Shown here in pieces: positions 10,101 through 20,956 of a stretch of 36,506 nt of DNA. Source of the stretch: Actinomycetota bacterium. GTDB taxonomy: Bacteria > Actinomycetota > Acidimicrobiia > IMCC26256 > PALSA-555. The stretch is from positions 1 through 36,506 of the forward strand of contig VGCA01000007.1 of assembly GCA_016870245.1 (NCBI GenBank). The letters are read 5' to 3'. Position 1 is the first letter of the stretch, and every line of letters begins with the position of its first letter. Below the pieces are notes generated by a model. That model was not told the origin of the DNA. It saw only the letters and a list, made by a program, of their open reading frames with translations, and made no database searches. A program made the translations under genes and the position numbers.

Positions 10101-10566
10101 CGTGACGCCCGAGGAGCCGGTGGAGGTCACCATCGAGATCCCGGTGCCCGCCCACCTCCCGGCCGAGTACGTGGCCCGCGACGACGTGCGCATGGAGGCG
10201 TACCGCCGCCTCGCCGCCGTCACCGACCTCCGGGACGTCGACGACGTGCGGGCCGAGTGGGAGGACCGCTACGGGCCGCCACCGCCGCCGGCCGAGGCGC
10301 TGCTCGCCATCGCCCGGCTGCGGGTGGAGTGCGTGCGCCTCGGCATCCGCAGCCTCACCCTCGCCCAGCGGGTCGTGCGCATCCGCGGGCTCGAGCTCAA
10401 GGCCTCGCAGCAGGTGCGACTCAACCGGTTCGCACCCGGGTCGAAGGCGGGAGCCGGCGAGATCATGATCCCGTGGCCCGGGAAGCCGGCGGCCGCGGCC
10501 GCCGAGCTGGCCGACCTGCTCGAGGCGGTGCTGCCCCGCGAGGTCGCCGCCGCGGCCGGGTCCTGA
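7162..10566 (+). CDS. mfd: Transcription-repair coupling factor
   Basis: 1134 aa; CarD/RID-like [64 protein letters not shown] C-terminal domain. Confidence 0.97.
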   Translation: [1134 protein letters not shown]

Positions 10567-10595
10567 CCCGGCGGGCTGGGTAGGCTCCGGCTCTC

Positions 10596-11168
10596 ATGAG
10601 CAGGCGCACCTCCAGCATCGTCGTCTTCGTCGTGATCCTCCTGGTGACGGCGGTCATCGTGGCGGCCGTCGGCCTCGGCACCGACGGCGCCACCGCCATC
10701 ACCGTCGGCGACCAGCGGATGTCGGCCAAGGCGGTCAACGACGAGCTGGCCGAATGGGCCGACTTCCCTCCGGCCGAGGCGCGGGCGACCGCGGGCTCGG
10801 TCAACGGTGCCGCGGGCGCGGGCTTCACCACCCAGATGGTGTACGAGATGCTCGCCGACGAGTACCTGGACCGCACGGGTGAGCAGGTGACCCGGGCCGA
10901 CCGGGCCAAGGCCCGGCGCTCGGTGGCCGGCGTCGAGGAGTTCCGGGAGCGGTCGGCGTGGTTCCGTGACCGCTACCTGCAGCGGGCCGCCACCTTCTCC
11001 GCGCTCACCCGCCTCGTGGGTGAGGACGACCAGGGGACCGTCGAGGTGCGGGTGCTGCGGCGCGAGGCCCGGCGGGTCGGCGTGACGGTCGATCCGGCGT
11101 ACGGTCGCTGGGCACCGGTCCGGGCGCGGGTCACGGAGTACCCCACGCCGTTCACGCCCCAGGGCTAG
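10596..11168 (+). CDS. SurA N-terminal-like membrane-anchored/secreted protein without a PPIase domain
   Basis: N-terminal TM helix SIVVFVVILLVTAVIVAAVG, then helical SurA-N-like region (ITVGDQRMSAKAVNDEL...YEMLADEYL); location between mfd and mazG. Confidence 0.6.
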   Translation: MSRRTSSIVVFVVILLVTAVIVAAVGLGTDGATAITVGDQRMSAKAVNDELAEWADFPPAEARATAGSVNGAAGAGFTTQMVYEMLADEYLDRTGEQVTRADRAKARRSVAGVEEFRERSAWFRDRYLQRAATFSALTRLVGEDDQGTVEVRVLRREARRVGVTVDPAYGRWAPVRARVTEYPTPFTPQG

Positions 11169-11180
11169 GCGGGTCCCACG

Positions 11181-12698
11181 ATGACGCGGGTCGTGGTCGT
11201 GGGGCTGGGGCCGGCGGGTGCCGATCTGCTCGTGCCGCGGGCGCGGGCGGAGATCGAGCGCGTCGCCGCGCGGTACGTGCGCACGGCGCGCCATCCGGCG
11301 GTCGACGAGCTCGCCGCCGACGGAATGACCTTCACCGCGTTCGACGCCGTCTACGACGCGGCCGACGCGATCGACGATGTGTACCCGCGCATCGTCGAGG
11401 CGCTGCTCGGTGCGGCCGCCGAGCACGGTGAGGTGCTGTACGCGGTGCCGGGGAACCCGGTCGTCGCCGAGCGCAGCGTGCAGCTGCTGCACGCGCGGGC
11501 CGCGTCCGGTGAGGTCGCGCTGACGGTGGTGCCGGGCGTGTCGTTCGCCGAGCTCGCATGGGCCCACGTCGGCGTCGACCCGCTGGGCGGCGCCCGCGTC
11601 CTCGACGGGCGAGCGCTCGACCCCGCCGATCTCGAGGCGGGCGGCCCGGTGCTCGTCGCTCAGGTCGACGGGGCGCTGGTCGCCTCCGACCTCAAGCTCG
11701 CGCTGCTCGAGCACACCGGCCCCGACACGCCGGTGGTCGTCCTCCAGCGGCTCGGCCTGCCCGACGAGGCGGTGACACGCCTGGCCCTGGTCGAGCTCGA
11801 CCGGGCCGTCGTCCCCGATCACCTCACCAGCGTGTTCGTCGACCTCCCGGTGGGCGCGGCCGACGCGTTCGGCGCGCTGGTCGCGCTCGCCCGGCGGCTC
11901 CGGGGCCCCGACGGCTGCCCGTGGGACGCGGAGCAGACCCACCACTCGCTCACGCGCTACGTCCTCGAGGAGGCCTACGAGGTCGTCGACGCGATCGAGG
12001 CCGTGCCCCGCGACGACGACCCCGACGCCCTCGGTCCCGACCCGGCGGTCGCGGCGGCCTACGCCGATCTCGCCGACGAGCTCGGTGACCTACTGTTCCA
12101 GGTGGTGTTCCACAGCGTCCTGGGTGAGGAGTCGGGCGACTTCACGACGGCAGCGGTCGCGTGCGGGATCCACGAGAAGCTCGTGCGCCGTCACCCCCAC
12201 GTCTTCGGCGACGTCGAGGCCGAGACCGCCGGTGACGTCGTGCGCAGCTGGGAGCAGATCAAGAAGGCGGAGAAGGACACCGACTCGCTGGTCGAGTCGA
12301 TCTCGCCGGGGCTCCCGGCCCTCCTCTACACGCACAAGCTGTTCCGGAAGGCGGCGGCGATCGGGCTCGCGCCGGCCGACCACACCGAAGCCGTGCGGAT
12401 GCTGACGGGGGCGGCGTCGGCCGCGGCCCTCGGCGACGCTGCTCCGGAGGGCCGTGAGGCCGTGCTCGGCGACGCGCTCGCCGCGGTGGTGCTCCTGGCG
12501 ATCGACGGCGGGCTGGACGCCGAGTCGGCCCTGCGCGGCTGGGCCGGCCGCTACCGGTCCCGGTTCCTGCGCATGGAGGCGCTCGCCCGCGCGCGCGGCG
12601 TCGACCTGCACGCGCTCGACCCCGACGCGGTGGCGGAGCTGTGGGACGACGCCGCGGTGCTGCCCGGGCCGGACCCCGACTCCGGAGCCGGCGCGTGA
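11181..12698 (+). CDS. mazG: N-terminal tetrapyrrole-methylase-like domain fused to MazG nucleotide pyrophosphohydrolase (YabN-like)
   Basis: MTRVVVVGLGPAGADLLVPRA...YAVPGNPVVAERSVQLL; MazG LRGPDGCPWDAEQTHHSLTRYVLEEAYEVVDAI. Confidence 0.92.
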   Translation: MTRVVVVGLGPAGADLLVPRARAEIERVAARYVRTARHPAVDELAADGMTFTAFDAVYDAADAIDDVYPRIVEALLGAAAEHGEVLYAVPGNPVVAERSVQLLHARAASGEVALTVVPGVSFAELAWAHVGVDPLGGARVLDGRALDPADLEAGGPVLVAQVDGALVASDLKLALLEHTGPDTPVVVLQRLGLPDEAVTRLALVELDRAVVPDHLTSVFVDLPVGAADAFGALVALARRLRGPDGCPWDAEQTHHSLTRYVLEEAYEVVDAIEAVPRDDDPDALGPDPAVAAAYADLADELGDLLFQVVFHSVLGEESGDFTTAAVACGIHEKLVRRHPHVFGDVEAETAGDVVRSWEQIKKAEKDTDSLVESISPGLPALLYTHKLFRKAAAIGLAPADHTEAVRMLTGAASAAALGDAAPEGREAVLGDALAAVVLLAIDGGLDAESALRGWAGRYRSRFLRMEALARARGVDLHALDPDAVAELWDDAAVLPGPDPDSGAGA

Positions 12699-13354
12699 CC
12701 GGCGGCCGGGTCCGCGCCATCACCGGTGGCGCCGGGCTCGCGGCCGTCATCCTCATGGTCATCGGCTGGGTCCTCGTGCCGGCGGACCCGCCGGGGCCCG
12801 CCGCGGTCGCCGAGCAGGTCGTGCGCTGGACGCTCGACGACCGGCGGCGCCTGCTCGCGGGCACGGTGACCATCGCCGCGGGACTCTCCCTCGCCGTCGT
12901 GTTCTTCGCCGGGATCCGTTCGCTGTGTGCGCGCGCCGAGGGCCCGCCGGGGATCGTCTCCACGATCGGCTGGGGGTCGATGCTCGTCGCCCTCGCCACC
13001 GCATTCGTGGGGATCGCGATGGCGCAGACCCAGGCCTTCCTCGTGCTCGACGGCGATCCCGCCACCGTCGAGGCGTTCCACACCGCGCGCCTGCTGCTCG
13101 TCAACCTGGCCGGGATGCCGGCCGCGGTCGGTCTGTGCGCGTTCGGCGTCACGATGTACCGCACGCGCTTCCCGGCCCGGTGGCTCGGCACGTTCGCGCT
13201 CGTGGCCGCCGTGACCCAGCTCTTCGGTGTGGTCGCGCTGTCTCGCGCCGGGTTCTTCGCGCCGTCGGGTGGCGCGTCGCTGCTCGGCGCCGTCGGGCTG
13301 GCCGCCTGGGTCGCGGCGCTGTCGATGTACCTGCTCGCCCGCCCGGGCGACTGA
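12695..13354 (+). CDS. Multi-pass membrane protein of unknown function (GTG start, 4-nt overlap with mazG)
   Basis: Repeated hydrophobic segments (GAGLAAVILMVIGWVLV, LAGTVTIAAGLSLAVVFFAG, LGTFALVAAVTQLFGVVAL). Confidence 0.65.
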   Translation: MTGGRVRAITGGAGLAAVILMVIGWVLVPADPPGPAAVAEQVVRWTLDDRRRLLAGTVTIAAGLSLAVVFFAGIRSLCARAEGPPGIVSTIGWGSMLVALATAFVGIAMAQTQAFLVLDGDPATVEAFHTARLLLVNLAGMPAAVGLCAFGVTMYRTRFPARWLGTFALVAAVTQLFGVVALSRAGFFAPSGGASLLGAVGLAAWVAALSMYLLARPGD

Positions 13355-13395
13355 CGACCCTCGCCGAATGCGGCGCCGAGCCGGGCCCTCGCGGG

Positions 13396-16088
<2,693 letters not shown>

Positions 16089-16097
16089 CCCTCGTCC

Positions 16098-16442
16098 ATG
16101 GCCGAGCAGCGGCGCCACGCCGCCCACGCCCAGCAGCACCGGGTCCGCCGGCGGCGCGGCGTGGTGGTGCTCGTGCTGCTCGGATTCGCCGTCGTGGTGG
16201 TGCTCTTCGCGTTCGTCTACCCGACCCGCACGTTCCTGTCGCAGCGGGAGGAGGTCAGCGCGGCCGAGCGGCGGCTCGAGGTGCTGGAGGAGAGCGCGAA
16301 GGCGCTCCGCCGCGACAACGCGCAGCTCCAGACCGACAGCGAGGTCGAGCGCCGCGCCCGCGAGGACTTCGGCATGGTCCGCCCCGGCGAGACCCCCTAC
16401 GTCCTCGTCCCCGCCCCGCCCCCCACCACCTGGCTCCCGTAG
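16098..16442 (+). CDS. FtsB/DivIC-family septum formation initiator
   Basis: Short protein with one TM helix (GVVVLVLLGFAVVVVLFAFVY) followed by a coiled coil and ...RAREDFGMVRPGETPYVLV; position eno-divIC-DUF501. Confidence 0.88.
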   Translation: MAEQRRHAAHAQQHRVRRRRGVVVLVLLGFAVVVVLFAFVYPTRTFLSQREEVSAAERRLEVLEESAKALRRDNAQLQTDSEVERRAREDFGMVRPGETPYVLVPAPPPTTWLP

Positions 16443-16460
16443 CTCCCCCGACACCCGTTG

Positions 16461-16528
16461 ATGCGTCCCTGAGCGACGCTCAGCGTCGGTCTGGGGACGC
16501 ATGGTCTGACCATGCGTCCCTGAGCGAC
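16461..16528. repeat. Mosaic palindromic (REP/BIME-like) element: ATGCGTCCC present three times in +,-,+ orientation
   Basis: ATGCGTCCCTGAGCGAC at 16461-16477 and 16512-16528; GGGACGCAT at 16494-16502; perfect 12-bp hairpin GGGACGCATGGT-CTG-ACCATGCGTCCC (16494-16520); inner CGACGC-TCA-GCGTCG (16474-16488). Confidence 0.8.
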
Positions 16529-16549
16529 ATCGGTCGTACACTCCGAGCC

Positions 16550-17059
16550 GTGCCGGCCACGCTCGAGGATCGTGACGCGGTCGCGGCCCTGCTCGGGCGG
16601 GAGCCGACGGCCGACTTCGACGTCGTGGTGCGACGCGCACACGGCGCGCCGGTCGTGATCCGCAACGCGCCGTTCACTCGCGACGGCACCCCGATGCCGA
16701 CGCGCTACTGGCTGGTCGACCCCGAGTGGAACCGCGCGGTCGGCCGTCTCGAGGCCGACGGCGGCGTCGACGAGGCCGAGGTCGAGATCGGACCGGAGGC
16801 GCTCGCGGCGGCGCACACCGCCTACGCCGCAGCACGCGACGCCGTGATCGCCGACGACCACGCCGGGCCCCGACCCTCCGGTGGCGTGGGTGGCACCCGC
16901 ATCGGGGTGAAGTGCCTCCACGCGCACGTCGCCTGGCGCCTCGCGGGGGGCGACGACCCGGTGGGCGACTGGGTGCTCGCTCGGCTCGACCCCACACTCC
17001 TCGCCGACACCCGTCCCGACGACCGCGCCGCGCCGGCCGCCGCGGGGGATCCGGCATGA
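16550..17059 (+). CDS. DUF501-family protein
   Basis: AALLGREPTADFDVVVRRAHGAPVVIRNAPFTRDGTPMPTRYWLVDPEWNRAVGRLEADGG; C-terminal GVGGTRIGVKCLHAHVAWRLAGGDDPVGDWV; synteny. Confidence 0.9.
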   Translation: MPATLEDRDAVAALLGREPTADFDVVVRRAHGAPVVIRNAPFTRDGTPMPTRYWLVDPEWNRAVGRLEADGGVDEAEVEIGPEALAAAHTAYAAARDAVIADDHAGPRPSGGVGGTRIGVKCLHAHVAWRLAGGDDPVGDWVLARLDPTLLADTRPDDRAAPAAAGDPA

Positions 17060-17997
17060 GCCGCCGTCTCGGCGCCGTCGACATCGGCACCAACTCGGTC
17101 CGCCTGCTCGTGGCCGATGTCGACGGCTCGGACGCCGACATGCGGGTCGCCACCCTCGAGCGGCTCATGACCATCACCCGGCTGGGGCAGGGCGTCGACG
17201 AGGAGCGCCGGCTCCACCCCGAAGCGATCGCCCGCACCCTCGCGGTCCTCGACCGCTACGGCGCGATCGCCCGCGACCTGGGCGTCGAGGCGTTGCGGGC
17301 CACGGCCACCAGCGCCGCGCGCGACGCCGCCAACCGCGACGACCTGTTCGATCCGGCCGAAGCCGCCCTCGGCGTGCGGCCCGAGCTGCTCAGCGGCGCC
17401 GAGGAGGCCCGGCTGTCGTTCCTCGGTGCGACGGCCTCGCTCGCCGACGTGGGCGCCACCCCGCCGTACCTCGTGGTCGACATCGGCGGCGGATCCACCG
17501 AGTTCGTGCTCGGCACCGACGCGCCCTCCGGCCTTCTCTCGGTCGACATGGGATGCGTGCGCATCACCGAGCAGTACCTGCACTCCGACCCTCCGGCACC
17601 CGAGGAGCTGTCGACCGCGGTGTCGATCGTGCGCGATCACCTGACCGACGTGGAGCGGGCGATCCCCGACCTGCGCGACGCCCGCACGCTCGTCGGTCTC
17701 GCCGGCACCGTCAGCGCCGTCGCCACGGTGGAGCAGGGTCTCCACGAGTACGACCGCGACCGCATCCATCACTTCCGGCTCACCCGGGCCGCGGTGGAGG
17801 ACGTGTTCCGCACCCTCGCCACCGAAGCGGCCGACGATCGCCGCCACAATCCGGGTCTCGAGGCCGAGCGGGTCGACGTCATCGTGGGCGGCGTGACGGT
17901 GCTCGCCACCGTGATGCGCACCTTCGGCTTCGACGAGCTGCTCGTGTCGGAGGAGGACATCCTCGACGGACTGGTGCGGGACCTCGCCGCCCGCTGA
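17056..17997 (+). CDS. ppx: Exopolyphosphatase / guanosine pentaphosphatase (Ppx/GppA)
   Basis: GAVDIGTNSVRLLVADVDG; VVDIGGGSTEFVLG; VGLAGTVSAVATVEQG; ATGA overlap with DUF501. Confidence 0.94.
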   Translation: MSRRLGAVDIGTNSVRLLVADVDGSDADMRVATLERLMTITRLGQGVDEERRLHPEAIARTLAVLDRYGAIARDLGVEALRATATSAARDAANRDDLFDPAEAALGVRPELLSGAEEARLSFLGATASLADVGATPPYLVVDIGGGSTEFVLGTDAPSGLLSVDMGCVRITEQYLHSDPPAPEELSTAVSIVRDHLTDVERAIPDLRDARTLVGLAGTVSAVATVEQGLHEYDRDRIHHFRLTRAAVEDVFRTLATEAADDRRHNPGLEAERVDVIVGGVTVLATVMRTFGFDELLVSEEDILDGLVRDLAAR

Positions 17998-18076
17998 CCT
18001 CACCGGACTGGAACCGGTTCTCCTTTCGGCCCGCGATATCCACCACTTCGGCGTCCGCGTTCAGCAGTATGCGCGG

Positions 18077-18442
18077 GTGGAGCTCACGGAGTTCGTCGCT
18101 GCCCTCGACCGTCTGACCGCCGACGACATCCGGCTCGTCGCGAAGTCGCTCGAGAACGAGACGTTCTCCGACGAGGTCGACTGGTGGCGGGCGACCATCG
18201 CCATCGACCGCGCGATCCGGCATGCACGCGTCGCCCGTCACGCGGCGCGTGCGGCCGCCCGGGCCGCCCAGATCGTGCAGGAGCGGGCCGAGCAGGGCGG
18301 CGTGATGCTCCCCGACGACGACGTCACCCGGGTGGCCCGGGCCGCGGCCGAGATCGCCCGTGGCCTCAGCGTGGGCCCGGCGACCCAGCCCATCGTGGTC
18401 CTCCTCATGGAACCCTGGGCAGCCGTCGTGCCCATCGTCTGA
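18077..18442 (+). CDS. Conserved-type hypothetical alpha-helical protein (GTG start)
   Basis: Ordered open frame MELTEFVAALDRLTADDIRLVAKSLENETFSDEVDWWRATIAIDRAIRHARVARHAARAAARAAQ...; no recognised domain. Confidence 0.65.
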   Translation: MELTEFVAALDRLTADDIRLVAKSLENETFSDEVDWWRATIAIDRAIRHARVARHAARAAARAAQIVQERAEQGGVMLPDDDVTRVARAAAEIARGLSVGPATQPIVVLLMEPWAAVVPIV

Positions 18443-18507
18443 CGCGTCTCGTCCCGACCCGCACGCGGGTCCCGCGTGGCTCGGCCCGCGTCCGTAGGAT
18501 GCGGTCC

Positions 18508-19602
18508 GTGACGACGACCGACCGACTGCTGCTGGGCCCCGGCCCCTCCAACCCCTACCCCGAGGCGGTGGCTGCGCTCGGCCGACCGATGCTCGGGCAC
18601 ATGGATCCCGAGTTCATCCTCGTCATGGACCAGACGATGGAGCGGCTGCGGGCGGTGTTCCGCACCGAGAACGAGCTCACGCTGCCGATCAGCGGCACCG
18701 GCTCGGCCGGCATGGAGACGTGCTTCGTCAACCTGCTCGAGCCGGGTGACACCGCGATCGTCGGGGCCAACGGCGTGTTCGGCGACCGGATGTGCGAGGT
18801 CGCCCGTCGTTGCGGTGCCGAGGTCGTGCGCATCGAGGAGGAGTGGGGCCGTGCGCTCGATCCGCAGCGCCTGCTCGACGCACAGCGCGCGCACCCGGAT
18901 GCGCGTCTCGTCGCCGTCGTCCACGCCGAGACGAGCACCGGCGTGGAGAACGACGTCGCGCCGCTACGAGCCCTCCAGGGCACCGACACGCTCTTCGTGC
19001 TCGACACGGTCACGTCGCTCGCCGGCATCCCGGTCGAGATCGACGGCTGGGGCGTCGACGCCGCGTACTCGGGCACGCAGAAGTGCCTCGGCGTGCCGCC
19101 GGGGCTCTCGCCGGTGACGTTCTCACCGCGCGCGGTCGAGCGCATCCAGTCGCGCGACACGTCCGCGCAGAGCTGGTACCTCGACCTCGGCCTGATCGCG
19201 AGCTACGTGTCGGGCTCGTCGCGCGTGTACCACCACACCGCGCCGATCTCGATGGTGTTCTCGTTGCACGCCGCCCTCGGCGCGATCCTCGACGAGGGAC
19301 TCGACGCGGTGTGGCGACGCCACGCCGCGGTGGGCCTGCACCTGCACGAAGCGCTGCCTCGGCTCGGCTTCAGCCTCCTCGCCGAGGAGGGCCACCGTCT
19401 CCCCGAGCTCACGACCGCCTGGCTGCCCGAGGGCGCCGACGACGCCGCGCTGCGCAAGGCGCTGCTCAACGACTACGGCATCGAGGTCGGCGGGGGGCTC
19501 GGTCAGTTCGCCGGCAAGGCGTGGCGCATCGGCCTGATGGGTCACAGCGCACGCGAGCGCTCCGTCGTCACCCTCCTCGGCGCGCTCAACGACCTGCTCT
19601 AG
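18508..19602 (+). CDS. Class V aminotransferase (alanine-glyoxylate / serine-pyruvate aminotransferase family)
   Basis: LLLGPGPSNPYPEAVAALGRPMLGHMDPEF; ISGTGSAGMETCFVNLLEPGD; PLP region AAYSGTQKCLGVPPGLSPVTFS. GTG 18508 preferred because TAGGAT (18495-18500) sits at leaderless -10 distance. Confidence 0.92.
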   Translation: MTTTDRLLLGPGPSNPYPEAVAALGRPMLGHMDPEFILVMDQTMERLRAVFRTENELTLPISGTGSAGMETCFVNLLEPGDTAIVGANGVFGDRMCEVARRCGAEVVRIEEEWGRALDPQRLLDAQRAHPDARLVAVVHAETSTGVENDVAPLRALQGTDTLFVLDTVTSLAGIPVEIDGWGVDAAYSGTQKCLGVPPGLSPVTFSPRAVERIQSRDTSAQSWYLDLGLIASYVSGSSRVYHHTAPISMVFSLHAALGAILDEGLDAVWRRHAAVGLHLHEALPRLGFSLLAEEGHRLPELTTAWLPEGADDAALRKALLNDYGIEVGGGLGQFAGKAWRIGLMGHSARERSVVTLLGALNDLL

Positions 19603-19623
19603 CGTTCCGAGCCGGGCCGGGCC

Positions 19624-19641
19624 GCCGGTCGGATCACCGGC
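19624..19641. terminator. Inverted repeat GCCGGT-CGGATC-ACCGGC between convergent aminotransferase and orn
   Basis: Perfect 6-bp arms in a 54-bp convergent intergenic gap; no U-tract. Confidence 0.35.
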
Positions 19642-19656
19642 AGTCGCCCTTCTCCG

Positions 19657-20256
19657 CTATCGCTCGCCGAGGGTCAGGAAGTGGTCGCGGTAGTAGGCGA
19701 GCTCGGTGATGGAGTCGTGGACGTCGAGCAGGGCGCGGTGGGTCTCCTGCTTGGCCGGGCGGCGGCGATAGGTCTCGGGTGCCCAGCGGCGGCACAGCTC
19801 CTTGAGCGTCGACACGTCGATGCTGCGGTAGTGCAGGTACTCCTCGAGCCGGGGCAGGTGCGCGTCGAGGAAGCGGCGGTCCACCCCGATCGAGTTGCCG
19901 CACAGCGGCGCGGTACGGGGCGTGTCGACGTGCTGTTGCACGTAGGCCAGTGCCTGCGCGCCGGCGTCGGACAACGGCAGGGTCGACGCCTCGATCGCCG
20001 CGAGCAGGCCCGATCGGGTGTGCATCTTCTGCACGAAGTCGTCCATCTCGGCGAGTGCGGCGGCATCCTGGTGCACGACGAGGTCGATGCCGTCGTCGAG
20101 CGGGGTGAGCGCGGCATCGGTCACGAGCACCGCGATCTCGACGATCACGTGCCGGCGCACGTCGAGCCCGGTCATCTCCAGATCGAGCCAGACCAGACGG
20201 TCCGCGCCGGCACCGTTCCCGTTGGATGCTTCGGCGCCGGACGCGTTTGCTGACAT
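19657..20256 (-). CDS. orn: Oligoribonuclease
   Basis: RLVWLDLEMTGLDVRRHVIVEIAVLVTD; PLCGNSIGVDRRFLDAHLPRLEEYLHYRSIDVSTLKELCRRW; HRALLDVHDSITELAYYR. Confidence 0.96.
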   Translation of the reverse strand: MSANASGAEASNGNGAGADRLVWLDLEMTGLDVRRHVIVEIAVLVTDAALTPLDDGIDLVVHQDAAALAEMDDFVQKMHTRSGLLAAIEASTLPLSDAGAQALAYVQQHVDTPRTAPLCGNSIGVDRRFLDAHLPRLEEYLHYRSIDVSTLKELCRRWAPETYRRRPAKQETHRALLDVHDSITELAYYRDHFLTLGER

Positions 20257-20320
20257 GCGTGTCACGCTAGACGCCCGGCACTTGTGCGCTTCGGCGCGGT
20301 GATGGATTACCGTCCCGCGC

Positions 20321-20956
20321 GTGCGGCGTGCTCCTTCGCTGACGGGACCTCGGGTCGAGCTCCGTGGTCTGCGCGCGGACGACTGGGAGCAGTGGCGAGC
20401 GGTGCGGTTGCGCAGCCGGCACTGGCTCGAGCAGTGGGAGCCGCTCCCCGACGTCGGTGCGCCCGATCCGGTCGGCGATCGCGAAGCGTTCCGAGCCCGC
20501 TGTGGCGCATGGGAGCGCCAGCGTGCGTTCGACAGCGCGTACGGCTTCGGGATCTTTCTGCGGCGCGGCGAGTTCATCGGGGAGGTGAGCCTCGGCACGG
20601 TGCAGCGCGGCCCGTTCCAGTCGGCGTTCGTCGGCTACTGGGTCGACGAGGCCCACGCGGGCAACGGCTTCGTGCCGGAGGCCGTCGTCCTCACGTTGCG
20701 GTACGCGTTCGAGGAGCTCGGGTTGCACCGCGTCGAGGCGGTGATCGTTCCCCGCAACGACCGCAGCCGTCGCGTCGCCGCGAAGCTCGGTCTGCGCGAG
20801 GAGGGCATCGCCGCACGGTTGCTCCAGATCCAGGGCGTGTGGGAGGACCACGTGCGCTACGCGATCACCCGCGAGGAGTGGGAGGCGCGGCGCGAGGACT
20901 ACGAGCGCACGTTCCTGGGTCGGCGGCGGGTCACGGCCGTCGAACGCGCTCGTTGA
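20321..20956 (+). CDS. GNAT family N-acetyltransferase (RimJ/RimL-like; GTG start)
   Basis: LTGPRVELRGLRADDWEQW; GYWVDEAHAGNGFVPEAVVLTLRYAFEELGLHRVEAVIVPRNDRSRRVAAKLGLREEGIA. Confidence 0.93.
   Translation: MRRAPSLTGPRVELRGLRADDWEQWRAVRLRSRHWLEQWEPLPDVGAPDPVGDREAFRARCGAWERQRAFDSAYGFGIFLRRGEFIGEVSLGTVQRGPFQSAFVGYWVDEAHAGNGFVPEAVVLTLRYAFEELGLHRVEAVIVPRNDRSRRVAAKLGLREEGIAARLLQIQGVWEDHVRYAITREEWEARREDYERTFLGRRRVTAVERAR

Noticed and set aside
7027-10155. 1042-aa minus-strand ORF opposite mfd
   Set aside because: Antisense shadow of mfd codon bias; mfd motifs are unambiguous
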